Part shown: positions 23,406-35,100 of the stretch, piece by piece
Layout: each line of letters begins with the position of its first letter
Numbering within the stretch: position 1 is the first letter of the stretch
Source: Diploscapter coronatus
Taxonomy: Eukaryota; Nematoda; Chromadorea; Rhabditida; Rhabditidae
Assembly (NCBI GenBank): GCA_964036155.1
Contig: OZ038422.1
Span: forward strand, 53,715,201-53,779,200
Length of the DNA stretch: 64,000 nucleotides
Direction of reading: 5' to 3'
Translations under genes and position numbers: made by a program
The notes under the pieces: model-generated
The model's input: only the letters and a program-made list of their open reading frames with translations
Database searches by the model: none
Told to the model about the DNA's origin: nothing

Positions 23406-25800
23406 TCTATATTATAAAAGTAGAATAGCGACAATTAATTCAAGCGAACGTTAACGTTGACATGCTAATTTTGTATCAAGTTTCATTTCACGAGAGAAGT
23501 CTTTCGTTTCATTATTATGCACGATCCTGCGTTGCGCGTCTCTTTCTCTATATAGAGTCAGGACGTCTCGAGAAATGATGGAGTGCAAAATTTTCGACGG
23601 TTCAATATGCTAAATTTGTATCGATATTTTGAAAGTTCGTTCGGCGTAATTTTTTCGCTCTTGACTTTTCGTGTCTTTTATGTGTTAAATTAGCATAAGC
23701 TCAGTCTAACTGTTAAAGAGTTGAAGGTAAGTTATTTCTTAATCTGTTTCGTTTTGTTCTGGTGAGTCTAAAAAGAGCTAACGTTGTCCTTTTTTAGTCA
23801 CGACGAAGAAGATGTTGAGGCGGGGGCGAGCGTTGAAGAAAAAGGTAAAATTGATAGTAAATTAAGGACCACGAATAACGACAACGACAAGTACAACGAA
23901 GTTTTACGCTCCAGTGCGATGTTTTTCGATATGACGGTCAACGATTTTGTTAAATTTAAAGTCCACGAGTACAATCAAAGTGATCATGAGAAAGTTTCTT
24001 ACGTGGATATACCAATTTGACAAATTATTCATTCTCATTTCTTTACGCTTCAAGATGGCTACTTACAGTACGTTCGAGATTTTATAACTGCAAATGCTAC
24101 GAGTTCCGACGAATACAGAATGTCGTTTGTTCCAATTTTCGAGCAAAGTAGAATAAGAAATGTGAGAAAGATCCGACGAGAATTATCGATAAAGTTCGAC
24201 GTAAAGTAAACCCGTATTACGACTCAATGAAAATGATGAAGGATGTAATTGAAGAAGAAAAGAAAAAGAATAACGTTTCGGATAAAAGCCTAGAAGTCAA
24301 GTTGGTTTTTGACATCAATGATAAGTTAGACAAAAGACGTTATAACGTACCGATTTCTAACGAAACTGCGGCTGTTTTATAGCAGATGCTCATGACTTTC
24401 TTCCGCCAACAAAAGGTATTATGATCCATGAAAAAGGTAAAAACATTGTACAGCTAAATCCATACGACGAACGAACAGAGTCCATGATCTATCCACTACT
24501 CTTTCCAGATGGCAGATTGGGGTGGGGCTCGAATCTCGAAGCTAACGGTAAAAATATTACGCTATGCGAGTACGTTAAGTTCATGATAAGTGAAGGAAAA
24601 GACGAACTCAATCCGATTTTACTTGGTAGAAAATTGTTTCAGCAGTACTTAGTTGATTCATAGGTAAAAGTTGAACAAGATCGTTTAAACCCTATACGTA
24701 ATGGCCAACAAGCGCTAAGAGTTGAGAAATATCGAGGTTTAATGGACGCAATGACACACGCAGCTGGTAATGAAAAGCTTGAAGTAAGTCACTTAACGAT
24801 TTCACCATCAAGTTTTACGGTAAGTAAACGATATATAGCTGAAAATTACCACGACTCAATGGCAATCTTTAGAAGTAAAGGCAAATCAGGAGTTTTTCTT
24901 ACGTTACGACAAATCCAAAAGTCAATTGAAGAAAGATCAAACCCCTAACGATAGGCCAGATATTCTGGCAGAAGTGTTTTACCGAAAAGCTAACGCATTA
25001 CGTGAAAAGATAAAAAGTAGTTATTTTGGAGAAGTGGCAGCGATAAATGACGTTATTGAATTTCAAAAGCGTGGATTGCCGCATATGCATATGCTGATCA
25101 TTTTAACGAAATAAAATAAGATACAGAAACCGGAACAAATTGACGAAATCATAAGAACTGAGATTCCAGACAAAGAGAAAGAGTCTGAGCTTTACAGAAT
25201 AATAACGCGGCATAACATACATGGTCCTTGCGATAAGCTAAGACTCAATAGTCCATGTATGAGCGATAACGAATGTTCGAAAAATTTCCCGAAAGCTTAC
25301 GTAGAAGAAACCACAATGACAAATAATGATTATACACAATATAGAAGACACAATGACGGAAGGATCGTAGAGATAAACGAGATAAATTTAGATAATCGCT
25401 GGTAGTGCCTTTCAATCCAAGAATTTCGATCGAAGAAGACGCACACGTTAACGTAGAGCATTGCACTAGCATAAAAAGAGTTCAGTATTTGTATAAGTAT
25501 ATTCACAAAGATCACGACAAAGCTTTATGCACGTGCAGTAAAATACGTTTCAAGATGCAAGTTTGCAAAGTTCGCTGAACGAATTTTCACAAATGAAGTT
25601 GAGTTAGAAGTGCTATAATACGAGCTGATGAAGACAAACCAAGAAATTACGCTAATATAATTTTCAGCTAAGTAAAAAACGCAGGTTGCAGAGCAGCCCC
25701 TAGCCGACCGAAGATGGAATAGTTTTATTGAAATCGCAACAATTGACACCACAAAAGAGGAGAGGAATACTGAATTTGTAGATAAAACATTGACTAACAA
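23406..25800 (+). mobile_element. Decayed Helitron transposon (5' end and Rep region, helicase missing)
   Basis: The sequence TCTATATTATAAAAGTAGAA at 23406 follows an A and matches the usual animal Helitron 5' terminus (TC, then TATAT-TATAAAAG), inserted between A and T. About 380 bp later, Helitron Rep protein remnants run to about 25.8 kb on the same strand. No PIF1-like helicase domain and no clear CTRR terminus with hairpin were found, so the 3' part is deleted or unrecognisable. Codon use is AT-rich and unlike the neighbouring myosin exons. Confidence 0.75.
23784..25610 (+). pseudogene. Helitron Rep-helicase protein, N-terminal and Rep (HUH) domain, disrupted
   Basis: This is the rolling-circle replication initiator of the Helitron, now non-functional. 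In order along the + strand, in shifting frames: an acidic N-terminus (23784-24020); RRYNVPISNETAAVL (about 24334-24379); the Helitron N-domain word YPLLFPDGRLGWG (about 24490-24530); LLGRKLFQQYLVDS; PSSFTVSKRYIAENYHDSMA (about 24805-24864); DRPDILAEVF; then VIEFQKRGLPHMHMLIIL with the HUH metal-binding pair HMH at 25082-25090; and VQYLYKYIHKDHD (about 25483-25521), which carries the catalytic tyrosine region. In-frame stops break it at about 24018 (TGA), 24378 (TAG), 24661 (TAG), 25111 (TAA) and 25403 (TAG), together with frameshifts. Several remnants lie head to tail without large gaps, so the decay is mostly by point mutation and small indels. The helicase half is absent. Confidence 0.85.
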
Positions 25801-25889
25801 AGACTGACGACTCGTAGAAATAAGGGGAATTTCATGTGGAGTATTTTCAAATATCAGTTTTGAGAAATCTAAATTTTAACTAAAGAGAT

Positions 25890-26140
25890 TTGAACAAAAT
25901 TATTACTTTCAAAAACTTAGGTGTGAATGTCAGGACTATTCAAAGTGGTGTGGAACAGGGGTCCGTCAATTGGGCTGATTTTTACAAGGTTTGTTCAGTT
26001 TTTCACGCTGATCATCATGGTGCTATCCGTTGTTCGAAGAAAATTGCAAATGGGTGGAGTTATGCTAATTTCAAATTTCTGCATACCCCATGTCAGAAAA
26101 AAAAATCATAACTTGCTTATTTCTGGGCCAAATTGAATGA
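25890..26140. repeat. Possible repeat remnant sharing words with the foldback element at 34 kb
   Basis: The block AATTGGGCTGATTTTTACAA, then TTTTTCACGCTGATCATC (about 25968-26019), resembles CTTGGCTGATTTTTTCACCA and CATGCTGCTGATCAC in the left arm of the 34-kb foldback. It directly follows the degraded end of the Helitron. The match is short and judged by eye, so relationship to a common family is tentative. Confidence 0.35.
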
Positions 26141-29100
26141 TTCTTTGTATTAGACAGCATTTACCCATATATTATCAAGCAATAAAATAGGAATTTTTGA
26201 ACATCATTTTTTGCGGAAGTACGCATTTTTCAAGATAGATAAAATGTTTTTAAATTTCTACTATTCGGCACAGAGCAAAAACACTCGAAATATTCACAAA
26301 CATGAATACAATTTCATTACGCTGAACACTTCCCATATGTTTGATTGCATTAATTGTGCGTTTCTGTGTTCATGCAAATGCTCGCTGACCATAAGTAGCC
26401 ATCTCCTTGTTTCCTTTCATTTGCCTTCCCAATTCCGCTCTAGCACTTCATCCTTCAGCTTTATCCTCTTCTTCCTTCCATCATCCTGACCTGCTTCTGG
26501 CCTTTCTGCAGTTAATCCATTTATTGTGTTATTTTGCGAGCAGCGGCAAGGACAAAGGCAAAAACAATAGCCAATTTGTGCTGAAAACGAGCTTTCTGAC
26601 AAGATCATGTCTTGAAAACGACAAAATTTCATATTTCTATGCAAAATTCAGGTATTATCTTTGCTTGAATTTAGAAAATGATAAATGGCATTTTCAAGCA
26701 CGGGAAATTGAGTATCATATATCATGTGCCAATGTTTTTATATCGTTTCCCTGAATTAGACTGAAGTTAGCTATTTTCTTTCATTTCCCTAGACAGTACA
26801 TGATATTCTTTTTTATTCAATTTTCATTAATTAGCTGTTTACTCGACTTGCTTGATTTTCGATTGACTTCAAGGCTGCAGTCCATTCATTCTTCTGTCAA
26901 TTCTGTCTGTTTTTTGCCTTTCCTTTCCTCAACTTTTTCACACGCGTTCATTTTGATGGATTACAGTGGACTATTCTTACCTGAAATGCTCCTTTCCTTG
27001 CAGATTTTCTTTTCGAGTAGATTTTGAAGATTGAAGAAATTTTTGGTGAATGGAATGTGCGTTCCTCGAAGAAAAATGGATTCACAAATATTTCATTCAA
27101 AAGAGGCTAAGGCCAGGCGGCTACCTTTTGTAGTCCAGTTCAGGTAAAAAAGGGCGAGGTTCGCGATTTCGTGGAGATAAGATGAGAATTTTTTGAATGC
27201 TTGAAATGAACGCGAAATCAAAAACCGATTAGGGGTATGAGTGAATGTATTTTAGTTTTCAGTTTCTTCTAAAATATCAAGAGAAAAATTCGTTCAACCA
27301 AAAATGGTATCCCTTTTTCTGCTGTGTTGACATTAAGCCTTGTGTTATCACTGCTCTAATGTCCTGCTTGCTCCCCTTCCTTCTGTCAATCTGACCTCAT
27401 TTTGTCGCATCCTGTTGTTTTTTTATTACCGACTGCATATGTATGGCTCATTTTATGATGCTGCACCCTGAAACAACACGCGAATAAATCAGCCACAGGG
27501 TTTATTGATGATAACTAACAGCACGCAAATTAATCTGACGGGTTAATAGACTGCAAACAAGCCTAAATTTAAAAATCTGTCAATACTAAAGCTTCAGAAT
27601 AAAATCTGCTTTAAGCTCGTCATTTTTCCAAGCTGATAAATTTCTTTCAATTCCGAAAAGACTCTTTAGTTCAAGACATTCCTACTCCTCTCAAGCTTCT
27701 ATTTTACTCAATTTCAATTTGAAGTTAAATATTGTTTTTTCATAAGTTATCCTTGATACATTTTGCGGGATAGACAGAGCTAAGGCTGGTCTTTTTGGTT
27801 TGGCAAACGATTGTCAACTATAATTTCATACCATCTGAGCAGACGATAGTAATTCTGAAAGTTTATAGCTTTTCACTTGATTTACTGCTTTACTTTCAAT
27901 TATCAAATACAGTACCAACTTCAATATCACTGCCGCCTTTATACTCCATTCCTCAGCTCATTCAATCCAATTTGCCATATTCTCGATTGTAACTATCTAG
28001 CACCTACATTCTGCCTTGCTAATAGGCAGTGTCGGCTCATGTCAAAGGCCATCACCTCTCTGCTTCTCTGTCCTCTCCTCTATCTTTCTTATCTCTATGA
28101 TTGTAGAGACAAAAGCTTAACTTGTAATGCGCATTTATGCATTTGTATGATTGTATGGTCAGTGTATGTGAGTTAGTGAAGAGTGAGTAAGAGGGTGCGA
28201 AGAGGATGAATAATAAAAGGGACAAATGTGAAGGAGAATGTTACACAGGTTGCACATGGATAACGCATAACGCATTCCGAGAGTAACATATTATGGCGCC
28301 TTTGAATATTTTATATTTTTAAAAAAGTTTATACCGTATTACCTAGAAAAATAAAAAATGTTACTTTTCTTCCGCTTTACAAAATTCATTTCGGTATTCT
28401 TTCTATAGTTTAGAACAATCTGTATTTCAAACAAGTTGGTTTTCATTTGAACGTATATTCAGGGAAGAATTCTTTTCACAAATTATTCACGTTTGCTAAA
28501 CATTTTCGATCATTCATGGGTCATTCCTCAAAAATCTGCAAAATGTACAACTTTTATCACAGGTCAGATGAGTTTATCTTCAATCCTTTGTCTGGTTTTA
28601 TCGTACTCTCCATAAATTTATCCATTGGCACCTCCCTTTGACTGTTTTATGGCATTCCCTCATTCCCTTTCCTCTTTTATCACCCGCTTTCTATCTCTTC
28701 ATCTCTCTTTGTCAAGAGTCAGAGTCATTCTTACTCTTATCTCTGACCTCTCCCTCCCCTCTTACCTTTGTACATTTGCAACTGATATCCTCATTTACGA
28801 TCGAGGTTAATGCAAATACTATTTCTTTACTATACAGTCTGTCAGATTGCTTTTAATTTTGATTTAGGGTTATCGTAATCATGTATTGAATTTCAAATTC
28901 TGACTCTCTTAGAGTTTTATTAGTTTTTCTTTTTTTTTTAACTTTTGATCTTAATATGATAAAATCAACTTATTATTTATTCATTACTAAAATGAATTCT
29001 GTAAAATTTATTTTACACCGACATTTATCCCCTTTCTTGCCTTCAGATAAATGTCTTGGCTTGACGTGACTTGACTTGAGTTGTCTCTATGGCATCACAT

Positions 29101-32100
29101 TCACGTCGTTTCGAATTGACGCAGCCATAAAACATGGAGTGGATTGACGGAGACAATGAATTTTCTCTTAGAAGCAAGATATCTCATTTTAGTACCTGAG
29201 TGCATGGAATCGAGCAGAATTGCACCATTATCTCAATTCCCTTTCGACGCTGTAAAGTGATTATTCTTTATATCTCGTCTGATTTCCTTCATCTTCCCCT
29301 CCCGTCTCGGTCCTATTCTTGGAGCTCCACTGCTTTTTTGAGATATCCGCGCTGCTAAATAATTCAAACAATGCCATAAATGAGAAAGTGAGAAGAAGCA
29401 CTTGCAATACGTTGCCATTGAATGCAAGTGAGTGATGTCTCTTTTTGATAAAGCATAACTTCTTGATTTTAGAATAAATATTCATTTTGTATCTGATGTT
29501 GATCAATGATCTCTTTAATTCAGGCCATATTCTGTTCTATAAATATTCAATGTATTGATATTTTAGTGAAATATTCGATAATGTGATAGTTTCCATCTTT
29601 GAATAGCGATGAGTTTCAATTGTCATTTTCCATTTTACTCCTTCAGTCTTTTGCCCCGGATTTGGATTGTTTGACTCTTGTCTCGCATCCTGCAGTCTTT
29701 CAGCCCCATTCCAAGTTTGGTGGCTCCCTTTTTCATCGCTTCCCAATCTCCCCCGATTCTTTTTTCCTTATTCGTCTTCTACTCGACTAGCCACTAACCA
29801 ATCAGACTTTCATTTCTCCAATCTCTATCTTCATTCCTTCATTCTTCCCCAATTTTCGCTGCTTTCTTTTCCAAATATCCTCGTATTGAGTCTGAAAAAC
29901 AGACAATATTTGCTAAGGAGATATTTTGGCTAATTTTGAGCTAGATAATATGAAAATAAGTACTTTTCTGCCTCTTCAGCTAAGCCTAAACAAAGCTAAT
30001 GTTTCTGTTTCTAATTCTGTCTGCTGCACGCTACACGTGCCTTGTCAATCACGTAGTAGTTTTCTTCCCCTCCTGCAGTCTTACTTCATTTTCTCGCTCC
30101 CTCGTATTTTCCTATTATCTTTCTCCTTCAATCTACTCGTTTCCAACTTCTCCATTCGTGTAATTGACTCTAGGTAAATCCATTCTTCCCCATTCTCAGA
30201 GCCACTCTCTAATTGTTTTATCGGATTGTTTCAATTCTAATATAGGTGCAAAAGGGTTTAATTTTTTTTTTTTAGAATTTCTCAATGTACAAATTTTACA
30301 TTTTCACGCCAAACCTCTCTTGCAGCATCTACCATAGTTCAGATAGTTTTTCTTTCTGCTTATATTCCTGATTGTTCTCGATTTCCATTCTGCTCATACT
30401 GCTACTAATTCGCAATGGATCATTATGTGAAGAAGCAGCAGCAAAATGGCAGTCGACTGGAAGAACCAAGTCGGAAATGAGAAGAGAGGGAAGAAAGGAA
30501 ATTCGTGACAAAAAAAGATGGAGGGGAATGGAAATCGGCAGTTGGTTTTTGAGAATTCGAAGGAACAACGAACATTTCACTGAATTAGACAATTTTATAG
30601 TAGTTTCAAAGGTAAAGTTTTTGTTATTCTTGAAAATACCTGAATAAGAATTCTAATTTATATCATTTTTAATCAATTTTGGCTTCAAAAATGTTCAACG
30701 CTGATTCTTTAATCCTCAATTTCATTTGAACACGTTCAAAGAAGTCGTCGATGCATTGACTTCTTCAAAGTTGATTTTATAAAGTCACGGCCGTTTTATC
30801 CTATTACTTTTCAATTCATTTCATCTCTTAATGTCTTTCTTTACGACAAGTGATAGTTGTTAGTCGTTATCTGTTGGCAGTTAATGATGGAAGTGGATAA
30901 GTGATAGATGTTCATTCCTCATTCCTCATAGCATGACAGACACACATACACATTGACGCATTCTCTATCTTTTACTATTTCATTCTCACTTTCATTTTCG
31001 TTTTCGTTTTCATTTCTTCGAGTATTATTTTTATCATAATGATCATGTATGTTTTCAATCTTGTCGGATCCATGTTCAATTTTCTGTTACAACAACAACA
31101 GGCACACGTTTGTCTCTGTCTTTCTATGCTCTCTTCATGTTCTATGATATTCCCCAGCTTCTCCTCCAGCCAACGAATATCCATTCATTGTCACAGGAAT
31201 GTGCTACCATTTATCACGAGAACACAGAATTGGTCGGGAGCTGCACAAAGTGGCTGAGTGGAATGGAAGAGGAAGAGAATGACTGCAGAAGAGGTGTAAT
31301 GAGAAGAGGAATGCAATGCAGATAAATGCAAAAAGCTGAAAAGCTCGATTAACTCACTTCTTTAATTTTCTATTCCAGCAATTATCTACTCTTCTGTTGC
31401 TGTTGTTGAGAAAATTCAAAAGACCACTTTTCTTTTTATGTCATTTTTAACTTTTTTAATATCGCAATATCAAATCTTACGATTTTTCATTCTTCATTTT
31501 TGTAACATGGTTCACAAATGCAAATATCCGTTGAGTTTTCAATAACCTTTGAAAGTTTCCTGCCGAATCGAGCTATTTCCCTTTTATTATTTACTTCCAG
31601 CTGTGATCGGCTGTCCATTTTACAGCTTCCAAATGCTCGTCCTTTCTGTTCTGTATCTATTCCATTTCCATTTTCATTCGAATTATTTATCTACTCATTA
31701 TCACTTTGCAGATGTCTTTCCTTCTCTTCATCTCTCGAATTTCCCTCTTTCTTGGCGTCTTCTCACTCTTTTCGGTCATTCGATTGTTCATCCCCTGCTG
31801 TGACTCTGTAGAAAAATCAAAATAAAACTGCCAACACTATATTCATCTTATTCATTTTTCATGAGATTTTCGAAATTATCTTTTCTGGGCTAAAGTACTA
31901 ATTTTCTATCGATTTTCAAGGGAGCTTTACTTTTTTTGAAATTATTTGGAAAAATAATCATCTCTGAAAGTTCTGTGATAATCAAAGAAAGACGGTTTTA
32001 TCCATTTATGATTTAGATTTTTTCTACTCTATTGGATTGTCTTCATTGAGTAATAGATGAGTTATGTTGAATATCTTTATCTTCCCAATTCTCCTATTGT

Positions 32101-35100
32101 AACTGTTACATTATTGCATCTATCTGCTTGCATTTTTGGCGATCTGTTGCAGGATTAACACATCCCTCTGCTAACAATCTGCCATCTGGTCAAATCCCCC
32201 ATTCCTTCTCATAACCCCTCCTTCTCTTCATTTAGAACCTAACTCCTAAGGTCGTATCTCCATTTCTCCTCACTCTAACTGTCAATTATGACACTCCTTT
32301 ACTCCTCTAATCCCATTCATACAGTATGTTTTTCCTGTTGCAATGTGCAAAGAGATCACGTGTCTCTTTACCAGAAAAGAATGATGAAAGGAGACTAATT
32401 AGATTTGGAAGAAAAGAGGACAAACTTGCAAGAAAATAGGATAAAGATGGAATCGAGAAGATTTTTGGTATTTCATATATTACGAGCATTCTTGATGACA
32501 TTTTTGGCAATAAAACCAAGAATACTCACGATTTATTCAAATTTCCCCATGGTATGGACGATTGATAAAGGTTCTGCTAGATCTGAACTATGGATATGTC
32601 AATCTTTCAGTTCCTCTTTCGACACCTTTATACCAATTCATTTTATTCTGATGTTAACTTTCCAATATCTTCATTTGAATCCATTCTGAGTTAAAATGAT
32701 CCCAAAATTCTGAGGCTATTATTTCCATGCCAAAATTAATATCCTCAATCTCCTCAATGTGCAGAGCAATTCGATAATTCATAAATGGTTATGGGGGATT
32801 TCCTTTCCTTTAATGGATGCTTTCATCTGGCAGATTGTTGTGCTATTTATCCCTTATCCCCCCAATCTGCAATCCCTGTCCTTATGTCATTCCCCCTCCC
32901 TCCCTTTCCCCTATCAGCCCCAGGCCATTAGCAGCTCTGCAGCTCCACACGAGAATGAGAATCATGCAGTCCGTAATTATAAACGAGCCGGGCGTATCCC
33001 TTTCCTCCCCCTTCCCTTGTCTATGGGCCGTTCCTCCCTTCATTCGAGCCAAGCCCATCGTTAGCCGTTCGCGCGCATATGTAAACGTGCCACTCTCACA
33101 GCTTCCCAGACTTCAGATACCCTTACAGAACACAACATATGATTCAATCTAATCTTGTTCAGCAGTGTTCATAAACTTTGATAGAGTTTTGATAAAGATT
33201 TTCTTGTGAGTTTGGAAATGTGCCAGGATCAGCTTTTATCTTTAAAAATTGATATTTGTCTCCGAATTCGCTACGTTTTTTTTCCCTATTTCAACATTAA
33301 TCATTTTTATTGATTTGTTGCTTTCAACCAATTCCACATCTAAATCCATATTCAATACTTATCAGCATTTATTCAAATTCAATTTATCATATTCTATTCC
33401 CAGGATTAGTTGCATATTGTGTCTATTTTCGTCGTTTTTACTCATTGTGCAGGTGCTAAAATACTACATCCCGTTGTTTTATCAGCCAGCTGCAACTTTC
33501 CTGCTCCTTTTTCAAGCCCTATTTCGATGACGAGGTTCTGCATTCGCATACATTCTGCCTGCCAATTTCGTTAATTCAGGCGCCATAATTTATGAATTTA
33601 AATCTGAAAACCAACCTGCTATTTTCAACTTTTTCTATTTGACTATTTGAATTCATAATTCGCTTACTCCTATTGCCTTTTTCGCCTTGTAATTCCGTTT
33701 TTAACTACTCATTTTTGTACGAGCAGAGCTTCATTTTCCTGTTGAGATTATAGACTCGTCTCAATTTCTTCGCATTTCTTTTTTGCATATGCGCTTGTGT
33801 AGTATTTCGAGCGGAAATTGATGCACATTTATGTGGAATCGCGAGATTTATGCCATTCATTCAAATCACTACTACAGCCTCTATTTATAGACGATAGATG
33901 ATAGAGAATTGAGAATAACCAGAAGCATCAAATAACCACAAAATATTTGTAAATTCCAAATATAGCGGCTAGCAATAGTTTGAAAAAGCATTATATTTTT
34001 CATGCATTATTCAAATAATAACACTTACTGGGAGAGTTTTCAGGTGTGTAACTCCAAACTTGGCTGATTTTTTCACCATAGGGTATTTCATGCTGCTGAT
34101 CACTTATCTGAAGTCAGAAAGTGTCCGATTGGACCTGCCCGTGTAAGAAATCTCAAAAATCGTTGTGCGTAATGCAAAAAATTATATGTAAAATTTAATT
34201 TACAAATTAGTATACATTGCTTCTCTATACAGTAAGATGGTTTTCGGAATCTCCCGCCCGAACAGCTCCAATCGGACACTTTCTGACTCTAGATCCGTGA
34301 TCAATGGCATGAAATACCCTTTGGTGAGAAAATCAATCAATTTAGAAATTAACGCTCGAAAAACTCCTATTTAGCTAATTCATTTGGAATTTAGCACATT
34401 ATCGTAGATACACAATCATGAAATTGCTACTTTGATCAAACATTCAGTCGTTTTTGATGTTCTATTCTTCTAAATTCGCTAGACATTCAAGCCAAATCTG
34501 TGTTGAAATTTTGTTATTTTTCTTACTCATTATAACAAATTGATCGGAAAAACAGCTGATTTGATTTCGAAGTAAGTAGACAAAGTAGATGAGAATATAA
34601 GCTGACTTCTGACATAATTTTTGATCTAACTATTATGTTAATTTCAAATCATGAGCCTTCCATTTCTTTACGTCTTATCTCGAAAGAATCAAATTGCTTT
34701 CAACATTTTTCTCTTCTCTAAAAACGTCAATTTTGCAATTTTCGTCGTTTCCATGGCGTTTCTCGTTTTTCTTTGACTTCCTGGATTCTACTAGTCGTTT
34801 TTAGCGAGTCAACTCATATTTACCCAACAGAAATAAATGTGTTCCTTCCGAACATCCGCTCTGTTCCCTTCCTCTCTGACAGACACGCCTGCTTAACCAT
34901 CGAACACATTAAAATCGCCCCACCCATACGTCGTTCGTGATTTTAAGAAAATGAGCCGGCCCAGACCAAATATGAAAATGAAGGGAATTTGATGGGGTGA
35001 GAATGGGAGGAAGGTGTTTATGGGATAAATGTGTTGATGGAATGGCAGCCTTTGCACCGATGCACATTCCCGATTTATGCTCAGATTGATCCTCCATTTA

